DNA from: Corallochytrium limacisporum
Lineage: Eukaryota > Opisthokonta
DNA: 25,519 nt
NCBI GenBank assembly: GCA_002811645.1
Contig: PDIP01000051.1
Coordinates: forward strand, 56,203 to 81,721
Direction of reading: 5' to 3'
A program made the translations under genes and the position numbers. Numbering within the stretch: the first letter of the stretch is position 1; the number at the start of each line of letters is the position of its first letter. The notes under the pieces are model-generated. The model was not told the DNA's origin, ran no database searches, and saw only the letters and a list, made by a program, of their open reading frames with translations. This document shows positions 18,190-25,519 of this stretch, piece after piece.

Positions 18190-21100
18190 TCATGACTCAA
18201 TCGCAGGAGCTGTCGTAAGCGTACCAGCAACTCCATTTGTTGGGTACGCACTCAGCATGTCCACAATACCATTCAATCGAGTGCTAAGGCCAGCCTGTAG
18301 CTCTTGCATCGATCGTTGGTGGGCCTTCCTGAGATCACGGTTCTCCCGTTGAAGCTGAGCATTGCGGTCCTCAAGCTCCCAAACGCGCGCATTTGAGCTG
18401 CCGAGCTGCTGCTCAAGCTCGATCACGCGTCGCTGGAGCATAATCAAGTCAAGGTCATGCTTCTTGCCTTGCTGTTCAGCATGTTCCTTGCTCACCAGGC
18501 GTTCATTCAGGTACGACTGCGCGTTCTTGGTCATGGACAAGTGACGATGGCGACCGCCGTGGTCTTCCACTCCCAGGAACGAACTGGACGGTTTGCGGGA
18601 CGTTGCAGAGGCAGTCCCTCCAAGTGGAGAGGCCGCGTCACCACCACCGTTGGTCACAACGGACCGCGGAGATGTTGCAATGGAGCTGGCCTCCGTACCA
18701 TTCGAATCAATGCGCGCCAGCGGATTTGTGTACTTGGATGTGAGACGGTGGCTGTTGCCTCCTGTGGTCGTAATCATCAGATCGCTGACGTTGATGTGCA
18801 TTGCATCAGTCATCATGCGCCGACCTTTGGCCCTGTTGATGGCTGCCACATTCTGGCGCGGAAGGCCACGGCCCATGGTCTTGGTTGAAGCTGAGCCTGG
18901 CGATCCACGTCCCTTATTCATGAGCGAGTCCAGATTTACCATGCCCGCATTACTGCCGTGATCAGTAACAGCAACGATAGCATTGTTTTCCTTATTCTGG
19001 TCCTTGCTCTCCGTATCTGCGGTTGTTGCCACTGAGGCAGTGTCGCTGTCATTGCCTAGCCCTTTCAGGGTCATCTGTTGGCTCATGGCCACGCTAAGAT
19101 CTTCAATCACACGCTGAAGTTCGGCATTGACACGGTTGATTTCGGCTTCAATAACCTTTTGGTCATCGTTCCTGTCAACATCGCTGGTGCCATCCTTCGG
19201 AGCAGGGGAGCCGGTGGCGCTGCCATTAGTAGATGCACAAATGCGGCGCTTGGCCTGGCTCACGTTGCGACTGACCGAGGCATTGGTGCCCAGGCTACCG
19301 CTGCGGCTGAGTGAATCGAGAGTCACAGAGTCCAAGCTTGGGTCTGTGTCTTCCATGGCACGTAGGATTTGGCGCAAACGTTCCGCGTCCATGAGAGGCT
19401 TGGTAGTTCCTGGAGCTGCGTATGAGGCCACACGTTGCCGACTGACAGCAGCTGCACGACCTGCACTGGGACGGCGATGCAACTCGGCCTTCATTTGGTT
19501 CGTAAGACGCTCCACCATCTGTCCACGGGTGATGAATGAAGACTTACGGCTCACTGAAGCCGCGGTCTCCTTGTGCAGTTCCTGCTGCTGCTGCTGATCA
19601 AGTATAATCTGCATCTGTTCCGTGCCGGAACTGTGGCGCTTCCTCGAAGTTTTGCGGTTTTTGCCCTTCTTTGAAAGTAGGCCACCACCGCTACGACTGC
19701 TGTAGTAGGCACTATCCTCATCTTCGTCATCGAAGGTCGCGGTATCTCCGGCAAGGGACATCGTTTCCCCATCGCTCCTGCCGCCGTACAGCCCACCGCT
19801 GGCCGATTTCTTGCGTGCAGAGTTCCGGCGGAACAATGATCCCAAAGATGCCTTCGATGATCGCTCTTTCATGGATTTGACGCTGCCGTTACCGTCCTTG
19901 TCTCCACTGCGCCGCATGTTCACGTGCATGCTCTGCACGGAATAGAGGGACTCCGAACTTTCATTGAAGGCTGCGTCTTCAATCGTGTCCTTCGGTAACT
20001 TGGCACCCCGCAGACGTAATGAATTGAAAGCACTCATGCGACTGTTGCGACGGTTGGAGGAACCGTTCTTGGCTCCCGGACCGCCGTTGGTGGCCCCTTC
20101 GCCACGATTGGTCATGGATTTCATTGACGTCATACTGCTGCGGCGAGTTAAGCTGGGTGTCATACTGCCACCCGCATGATACGTGACATTACGGTTGGAT
20201 GGTGATCCGTCCAGGGTGCCGGTCTCGGCCTCGTAATCGTCCCTACCCTGCAGTTCCTCCGGCACAATTGGCACGGAGAACAGGTCGTGCTCCACCAACC
20301 CTTGCAAATGCTCCAGGAATGCTGCCTTGTTTCCCTTGCGGAATTCATAGAAATGCTGATCACCTTGGTAATATAGGCACATCAATTTGTTCCAGTATGG
20401 GTGATTGGTGGCCGGAAGGGCCTCTCCTGGTTCCCTATTCAGGTCCACGGACGGTGCGTTTTCGAGCACAAATATTTCTGTGAGAGGCACGCTGTGGGCA
20501 TACTTCCAATTTTTGTTGGAGATCAACGAGTTCTTGAGGGCCACGAGCAGGAGATCGTTAAATAAATATAGCTGCCCAGCCAATGGCTTTGGGTCCAGCA
20601 TCTTCACGTCCGCGACTGTAATCAACCGACGGCTGCTGGTGACAGTCTGCGGCGGCAAATTATCAATCTCCATGGCCAGAGTCAGCATTTGTTTGTATGA
20701 CGATCCCTTTGATTCACTTTCATTTACTACAGATGCTTCAGCACTGAATGCCCGTAGAGCCTTATGCAAATCTTCATAGTCCGGATGGTCCACGTCTGTG
20801 CGTTTGATGATGGCTTCCAGACACAGCTTGTATTGCACACTTCGCTGAATAGGTTTGATCAGCAGGTCCTTCAACGTCTTCTTCTCCAATTCTGGCCTTT
20901 GTTCGCAACGCTTGATGAGTTCGCCAACCTGCGGCACTGTTTTCATGTAGTGGTCCAGTTTGGCCAGAGATTGCTGATAGAACATACCGTAACTGCTCAA
21001 TGCCTTCATGACCTCAGCAACATGCTTGAGTAACACATCACCAATGGCCACATCCTGAAGACCGTCACCTACCCGAGTCGCAAGCTCCTCGTTCATAGCA

Positions 21101-21339
21101 CCATTGGCCTTAAGGATGCTCTTGTAGTTTCCAAAGACCTGAGTAATAATGTCCCGGTAAAGGTAACTCTGTGACTCGACCACCATGTTGGCGAGATCTG
21201 TAATAGGTGTAACGAAGCAGTCATTCATCAAGATCATTGTTGACAGGAACGTGTGTTCACTGTTGAGAAAGTCTGCGATTGGTTGCATCCGCCTCGGGAT
21301 GGCATCCATTTCCTCGAAGGGTACTTCCTTCCCAGACAT
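18190..21339 (-). CDS. Dbl-family Rho guanine nucleotide exchange factor (DH-PH) with coiled-coil tail
   Basis: A 1049-residue protein (from the ATG) predicted to switch on Rho/Rac/Cdc42-type GTPases by GDP-GTP exchange, acting at membranes and the actin cortex. Seen: a DH domain at about 16-205, including the conserved third block LKDLLIKPIQRSVQYKLCLE (157-176); a PH domain at about 236-352 with the QLYLFNDLLLVA strand pair and the closing helix AFLEHLQGLV; then ~600 Ser/Arg/Gly-rich residues with many basic-Ser sites, probably disordered and phosphorylated, including a short Gln run; and a coiled coil near 955-1025 with leucine heptads (IELEQQLG, VWELEDRNAQLQRENRDLR). The open frame reaches a GTG at 21402, but the first ATG is at 21337-21339 with G at -3, and I use that. 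No SH3, RGS or other recognition domain is evident, so the target GTPase and upstream signal remain unknown. Confidence 0.88.
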   Translation of the reverse strand: MSGKEVPFEEMDAIPRRMQPIADFLNSEHTFLSTMILMNDCFVTPITDLANMVVESQSYLYRDIITQVFGNYKSILKANGAMNEELATRVGDGLQDVAIGDVLLKHVAEVMKALSSYGMFYQQSLAKLDHYMKTVPQVGELIKRCEQRPELEKKTLKDLLIKPIQRSVQYKLCLEAIIKRTDVDHPDYEDLHKALRAFSAEASVVNESESKGSSYKQMLTLAMEIDNLPPQTVTSSRRLITVADVKMLDPKPLAGQLYLFNDLLLVALKNSLISNKNWKYAHSVPLTEIFVLENAPSVDLNREPGEALPATNHPYWNKLMCLYYQGDQHFYEFRKGNKAAFLEHLQGLVEHDLFSVPIVPEELQGRDDYEAETGTLDGSPSNRNVTYHAGGSMTPSLTRRSSMTSMKSMTNRGEGATNGGPGAKNGSSNRRNSRMSAFNSLRLRGAKLPKDTIEDAAFNESSESLYSVQSMHVNMRRSGDKDGNGSVKSMKERSSKASLGSLFRRNSARKKSASGGLYGGRSDGETMSLAGDTATFDDEDEDSAYYSSRSGGGLLSKKGKNRKTSRKRHSSGTEQMQIILDQQQQQELHKETAASVSRKSSFITRGQMVERLTNQMKAELHRRPSAGRAAAVSRQRVASYAAPGTTKPLMDAERLRQILRAMEDTDPSLDSVTLDSLSRSGSLGTNASVSRNVSQAKRRICASTNGSATGSPAPKDGTSDVDRNDDQKVIEAEINRVNAELQRVIEDLSVAMSQQMTLKGLGNDSDTASVATTADTESKDQNKENNAIVAVTDHGSNAGMVNLDSLMNKGRGSPGSASTKTMGRGLPRQNVAAINRAKGRRMMTDAMHINVSDLMITTTGGNSHRLTSKYTNPLARIDSNGTEASSIATSPRSVVTNGGGDAASPLGGTASATSRKPSSSFLGVEDHGGRHRHLSMTKNAQSYLNERLVSKEHAEQQGKKHDLDLIMLQRRVIELEQQLGSSNARVWELEDRNAQLQRENRDLRKAHQRSMQELQAGLSTRLNGIVDMLSAYPTNGVAGTLTTAPAIES

Positions 21340-22700
21340 GGCTGACCGGTTCCTCGAAGTCCTTGATCCGTTTCCTATAGTTGCTGTTATATCTACTGAC
21401 ACGTTCGTTATGTCCCCTTGGTTCGCGAATATAACGAGATATTGCTATCTGTGTTCTGCTTCAAGCTTGAAATAGTTCCCTTTTTGTATAATCTTGCTCG
21501 TTTGGTACTCCGATCGCTAGATCAATCCCAAAAGTACCAACGCCATAAATTCGATCTTTCTAAAATTTCGTATTTCTATCATATGCTAGTGGCCCGGTAT
21601 CACATCAATTTCTCACATCGCTCCCGGTTTCTATTTACATGCCCAAACATACAGTCCGCACGACGTCTCCGACAGGCAGTCACTAACCAACCGTTCGACA
21701 CGAACAACAACACCCTCTATACACACACACATACACGAACAGCTACCATGATTATAGCGTCACGTCTACCGAAATTTCGATCGTTATTTCTGAAACCATT
21801 TCAGGGCCGGTAGCCAAGCAAAAGAGAAATCCACCAGGCACGGGTGATTCAGTGTCCCACCACCATCCCCCCCCCAAAAAAGTAAAACTTGTCCGGCGGG
21901 TTCTCCGCGAACTGAGAAAAGTACAAACAGAGCGAGAGAAAGGGCAAAAAAGGAGAGTAGAGAATATACTGGACCGACTCTCCATACCGGCTTAGCGCCG
22001 CTGGCAAGGGCCGAGTGTTTGGACCCTCGTCCTTCGACGGTCGGATCCACATTCTGTCGCCCCGTTGCGTGGAGAACCGCTGTGGTAATACAGGGGAAGG
22101 GGTGCCGGAAAAGTGACGAGTGGGTGGTTGTCTTGCTTTTTCGGGAAACATGCAGTACATTCACAACCGGAAATTTTGGCGGGAAAGAATTGAAGGGGTG
22201 AGAACCGCCGCCCACGAGCTTGCTTGCAAGAAGGGTTGCCTGCTGCCCATCCCCTCCCCCCTGCGGCTTGGGTCCGGGGCCGACTTTTCTCCATGGCCAC
22301 CCTCCCACTACCTCCTTCTCACCACCGCCCCACCCCCGGGGGAAGGTCTGTACCATTAAAATACGCACAGTATATTTTCTATAGTGAACACACCCCACCG
22401 GAACCAGGGCGCTCATTCCGCTCCTGCACTGAGTACGTGTTTGCCCCCCACTGGCTTCCAATAGGGGCCTATTTTCGGGCTTTTATTTGTATACATCAGT
22501 GGTGGGTTACCGTCCCCCTGGGTTTGGTGGCTAGGCAATGCGTTTTCACATGGACCGGACCTACGACCCCAATCTCTACAGATTTGGAACCCCAACGGAG
22601 AAGGACAAGCAGAAAGGGATTCTGAACGGCACTACGCAGTGCCACATCGTACAGTGATGCAACGATATGGATCTAACAACGGCAAAACTCTTCTATTGTT
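21340..22700. other. Spacer between the RhoGEF start and the SDA1 end
   Basis: About 1.36 kb that should contain the RhoGEF promoter and the SDA1 3' UTR. An (AC)n run lies near 21720-21732, a C/A homopolymer junction near 21868-21886, and an AATAAA for SDA1 at 22482-22487. The frames at 21784-22461 (-) and 22224-22625 (+) are low-complexity, have no recognisable motif and overlap each other, so I do not call them genes. Confidence 0.5.
22482..22487 (-). promoter_or_regulatory. Candidate polyadenylation signal for SDA1
   Basis: TTTATT on the plus strand reads AATAAA on the minus strand, about 215 nt after the SDA1 stop. It is the first canonical signal I find downstream of that gene. Confidence 0.45.
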
Positions 22701-24875
22701 CTAACGGTAGTGCTTCTTGCGACTGTTTCGCAGTTTCTCTAGCTTCGCGAGCTCCTTGTGGCCCCGCTTCTTCTTCCCCTTGATTCGCGCAGAGTGCGCA
22801 ATCATCTGGAACAGCTTTGTCACCTTCTTGTCCTTGTTGGTTAGACCGGCAGAACGGGATTTCAGACGGGTCTTCTTGTTGCCACCGAACTTGGTGGCTT
22901 CCTCACCGTCCTTTGTAGCCTTGGCATGGGCAATGCGTTCCTCACGCTCCTGTTTGGCCTTCTTGGCGATGGCAGTAATGTCCTTCGGATCCACAATGCC
23001 TGTGCCATCCGCTTCCTCAGCCTCCTTCAGACCGCGCTTCTTTTTGCCGCGACGATTTGTCTTGTCGAGCATCACACTCGTCTGCAGGCGTTTGATCCGT
23101 TTAAAGTCCTCATCGGTGAGTGCGCGTGACATCAGCAAGTTCCGAGCCTCCTGCTCGCGCTCTTCTTCCGTTTCCTCCATGTCGGCATTTTGTTCATTAT
23201 CGGCATTTGGAGCAGACTTAGACGGTCCGCTCTGATCTTCCTCATCGTCACTAGAATGGCTAATATCCACCCACGACCCCTCGCTGTCAGTGTCACTCGC
23301 GCTTTCCCAGCCGTCCTCCACTTCATCCTCCAGAGCCTCGGGACCAAGCTCCCCCCGTGCCACGGCCTCGGCTTTGGCCTGACGCTCCGCTTCGTAAGCC
23401 GCAAGAAGGTCGACACCTTCGATGGTTGACTTTACCTGTGCTGCTCCATACTGCAGCGGCTTGCCCTCACCGTTCATGGTGGCCACCGAACCGGCCAGAC
23501 CGCGGTCCTTCCGGCGCAGAAGCTCCGGATTCACGTCCTGGAAGAGCTTCATAAGACTTTTCGCTGCAACGCTGACATTCTTGTCTTTGTGTCGACGATA
23601 TTCGACCAAGTCCTGCAGGAGCTCTGCTGTCATAGCCGTCGGTTGACGCAGCGAGATCTCACGGATCGCATTCAGACCAACAGCCATGACTTCGCCTGTG
23701 CAGCGGTCGTTAACAAAATTGTCAGCCAAAGCTCTGATCACGGGCTCCACAACGTCAGGGGGCACATCTCTGTGGCAGGCTTGGGCCACATCTGCCATGA
23801 TTTGCGTAACTTCCTGCTGATGTGGCTGAAGATAACGCACAATCCACTGGTAAAAGTTCAGGACCAGCAAGTGGTGGATGCCAATGATGCGAGTCAATAG
23901 ATTGATCTGCAATAGCTTGACCTCAAACCGCAGATTTCCATCCCTGCTCTCCTTAAACAGTCGCTCTGCGGTTTCCTGTGGATTGTGTAGCAGTTGGATG
24001 GCAATGGACGGATTCGCAATACCCGACTTCTTTCCGCCTTGCTCTTGCTGATGTTGTTTCTTTACGACTTCTTTAACATTGCTCTTGAGCTGTTTCTTCT
24101 TCTTGCGCGTCTTTTTGACGTGGCTGAATGCGGCGTATAGTTCGCCTGCGCTCTGTTTCTTCTCGTTATCGTCATCTTCATCGTCCAAGCCCTGGGCCGC
24201 ACGGTCGAGTCCGAGGAAAAATTTTAGCGACGCTATCTTCAACTTCATAACCGGGCTCCACAGAGCACTTGCAATGACATTAACAGTCTTGGCATCGTCC
24301 CAGACTTGTTTGCGATAGAGATCGACCATGACATCGAGACACTTCTTAGCCGCCTGAGGGTCTGCACTGCTGAGGTGCCCGTGCATGTAATTCTGCAGTC
24401 GCTTGTTCAAATTTGGATTCTTGGCCTTCTGGTTCATCAGTTTGACGTCGCTGACAATGTGCAGATGAAGCATGGTACGAAGGGCCTTATCCTGTACCTC
24501 GAACAAATTGAAGAACAATTCGAGCGTGCTGGCGGCATCAACTAGTTTCCGGTTTCTGAGGATCATTAGGCACTTACACAAAATTCCGCGAATATTGCTC
24601 TGAAGGAGTGCCGCCCGTTCCTCCAGTACTTCGACGATGGCCCGACTGTACTCAGGGACAACCTTTGGATAGCATGGGGCTGTATGTGCCAGGAACATGG
24701 ACACTTCCGCAAGCTTGTCTCCGGCGTCAGTGGGATTCAGGCGCAAAACTTCCATTTGGCTCTGGAACTGCCGATATTGCTGCTCAAATTCCTTTTCGTA
24801 TGTTTGCGGATCCCGACGGATAAGGTTCTGCAGCTGTGGTAGGTTGTTAGGTAGCTTGTTGTTCTGCCGTCCCAT
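22701..24875 (-). CDS. SDA1: SDA1 family, 60S ribosomal subunit biogenesis and export factor
   Basis: A 724-residue nuclear/nucleolar protein, near the length of yeast Sda1 (767) and human SDAD1 (687). Sda1 is needed for late pre-60S maturation and export and was first linked to actin organisation and G1 progression in yeast. Seen: the family-typical N-terminus NNLPQLQNLIRRDPQTYEKE (8-27); the alpha-helical NUC130-type segment at about 57-160 (VSMFLAHTAPCYPKVVPEYS, RNRKLVDAASTLELFFNLFE); VWDDAKTVNVIASALWSPVM near 192-211; the HVKKTRKKKKQLK basic patch; an acidic stretch at about 510-570; and the conserved C-terminus HSARIKGKKKRGHKELAKLE, followed by a basic tail ending KKHYR. The start is the first ATG and the stop is TAG. 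A CACGTG box lies 79 bp upstream. I am confident of the family. Confidence 0.97.
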   Translation of the reverse strand: MGRQNNKLPNNLPQLQNLIRRDPQTYEKEFEQQYRQFQSQMEVLRLNPTDAGDKLAEVSMFLAHTAPCYPKVVPEYSRAIVEVLEERAALLQSNIRGILCKCLMILRNRKLVDAASTLELFFNLFEVQDKALRTMLHLHIVSDVKLMNQKAKNPNLNKRLQNYMHGHLSSADPQAAKKCLDVMVDLYRKQVWDDAKTVNVIASALWSPVMKLKIASLKFFLGLDRAAQGLDDEDDDNEKKQSAGELYAAFSHVKKTRKKKKQLKSNVKEVVKKQHQQEQGGKKSGIANPSIAIQLLHNPQETAERLFKESRDGNLRFEVKLLQINLLTRIIGIHHLLVLNFYQWIVRYLQPHQQEVTQIMADVAQACHRDVPPDVVEPVIRALADNFVNDRCTGEVMAVGLNAIREISLRQPTAMTAELLQDLVEYRRHKDKNVSVAAKSLMKLFQDVNPELLRRKDRGLAGSVATMNGEGKPLQYGAAQVKSTIEGVDLLAAYEAERQAKAEAVARGELGPEALEDEVEDGWESASDTDSEGSWVDISHSSDDEEDQSGPSKSAPNADNEQNADMEETEEEREQEARNLLMSRALTDEDFKRIKRLQTSVMLDKTNRRGKKKRGLKEAEEADGTGIVDPKDITAIAKKAKQEREERIAHAKATKDGEEATKFGGNKKTRLKSRSAGLTNKDKKVTKLFQMIAHSARIKGKKKRGHKELAKLEKLRNSRKKHYR

Positions 24876-25177
24876 GTTTGCTATGTGTTGTCTGTAATTT
24901 ATCTATGCCTTTGTTCAGAACTGCTAAGGTTTGTTCTACGAAGTGGAATCCCCCACGTGTGTTGGGCGTTTGATTTGGTATTCGTCGCTCCCCTTGGGAA
25001 ATATTTTACATGTTTGCCCGCATAGTTACACTGATCTCGATCTTCTTTTCTGCAACCCTGAAACGATTTGCGAATGGCGAACTATATATTTGGAATTCTG
25101 ACACAACTCCCGAATTTGCTCACTTACATTAGTGCCCAATATACCTCTCCCGTCTCGATCAGAAAGGCAGTCCCCAT
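24876..25177. promoter_or_regulatory. Promoter region of SDA1, possibly bidirectional
   Basis: About 300 bp upstream of the SDA1 ATG without any gene of its own. If the open frame starting at 25178 on the plus strand is real, this spacer would be a shared divergent promoter. The visible element is the CACGTG palindrome at 24954-24959. Confidence 0.45.
24954..24959. promoter_or_regulatory. E-box CACGTG upstream of SDA1
   Basis: A perfect CACGTG palindrome, flanked as CCCC-CACGTG-TGTT, lies 79 bp upstream of the SDA1 ATG. I noticed only one other CACGTG in the window, inside the RhoGEF coding sequence near 19921. Canonical E-boxes bound by bHLH proteins such as Myc/Max are typical of ribosome-biogenesis promoters in animals and close relatives. 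Function here is inferred from position alone. Confidence 0.45.
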
Positions 25178-25519
25178 ATGATACAGTTCACAGTGATTGG
25201 TGTCATTTCCGTCTCATGCGGGCAGCTCTGTCCTTGTGGCTCCACTATAGTTTTGGTCACATTGCGAGTACAACCAGCTGCGCTCCTAACGGGCCTTGAA
25301 CGGCGACACGTTCCCAACCCTCTTGGTGGTCCGGTCCACATTCTATTCCACGCGGGTCAGCTCCGGTCGCACCTGCACGGGCGGGTTTTTGCAGAGCGCC
25401 CCCATCCCCACCCCCTCCCCTGGGCGGCCCGTGTCATCAAATCACGAACATATACTGAGTACCAACCTCTGTTCAATAAAAAAGTGCATAATTTACATTA
25501 TGGTTTGAAAGCTTCGTTT
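25178..25519 (+). CDS. Possible 5' end of a gene running off the right edge (doubtful)
   Basis: From the ATG at 25178 the frame stays open for 114 codons to the end of the window; the previous in-frame stop is TAG at 25130-25132. The translation begins with a hydrophobic stretch (MIQFTVIGVISVSCG), then Arg/His/Pro-rich sequence, and ends in a mixed region (RTYTEYQPLFNKKVHN). I do not recognise it. An AATAAA at 25475-25480 lies inside the frame, which argues against it. Frames of this length occur by chance elsewhere in the window. Confidence 0.2.
   Translation, partial: MIQFTVIGVISVSCGQLCPCGSTIVLVTLRVQPAALLTGLERRHVPNPLGGPVHILFHAGQLRSHLHGRVFAERPHPHPLPWAARVIKSRTYTEYQPLFNKKVHNLHYGLKASF

Noticed and set aside
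21340-21402. Twenty-one-residue N-terminal extension of the RhoGEF
   Set aside because: It begins at GTG. The first in-frame ATG is at 21337-21339, and no upstream ATG exists before the in-frame TAG.
1-25519. tRNA, rRNA, snRNA, CRISPR or transposon genes
   Set aside because: No tRNA B-box with matching arms, no rRNA or U6-like sequence, no spaced direct repeats and no transposase or reverse-transcriptase motifs were seen on either strand.

Overview
The window is nuclear DNA from a unicellular eukaryote that almost certainly makes, or recently made, a motile cilium. It carries seven convincing protein genes, each one uninterrupted ATG-to-stop reading frame, so introns are absent or rare here. 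The clues to lineage are a DRC4/GAS8 axonemal protein, an animal-type large thioredoxin reductase ending in Gly-Cys-(UGA)-Gly-stop, a DH-PH RhoGEF, a TMEM42-like protein, and a CACGTG box just upstream of the ribosome-biogenesis gene SDA1. Together these lean toward an opisthokont, such as a unicellular holozoan or a zoosporic early fungus. The species cannot be named from this sequence.

Layout, left to right. 1-1131: no supported gene; simple repeats and an AT-rich island. 1614-3548 (-): selenocysteine thioredoxin reductase with a roughly 480-nt 3' UTR. 3549-4185: divergent promoter region with a long C/G palindrome. 4186-4773 (+): TMEM42-like membrane protein. 5022-6020 (-): seven-TM protein with paired membrane histidines and a tandem 18-residue C-terminal repeat. 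6021-11311: a 5.3-kb gene-free interval rich in polypyrimidine, polypurine and G/C homopolymer tracts. 11312-12778 (+): DRC4/GAS8. 13009-17277 (-): a 1422-residue pseudokinase-like protein with a possible C2-like tail. 18190-21339 (-): RhoGEF. 22701-24875 (-): SDA1. From 25178 to the right edge, a (+) frame stays open and may be the start of another gene.

The genes do not form an operon or an obvious pathway: redox defence, membrane proteins, axoneme assembly, Rho signalling and 60S ribosome assembly are side by side. Genes are arranged as divergent and convergent neighbours with 0.2-1.3 kb spacers, except for the unexplained 5.3-kb gap. For two genes (thioredoxin reductase and RhoGEF) the longest open frame begins at GTG; I placed the starts at the first in-frame ATG.

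The strongest observation is the recoded UGA in thioredoxin reductase, which implies that the organism has selenocysteine machinery. The next are the large undescribed pseudokinase and the repeat-tailed seven-TM protein. I found no CRISPR array, no bacterial-type mobile element and no tRNA or rRNA gene.
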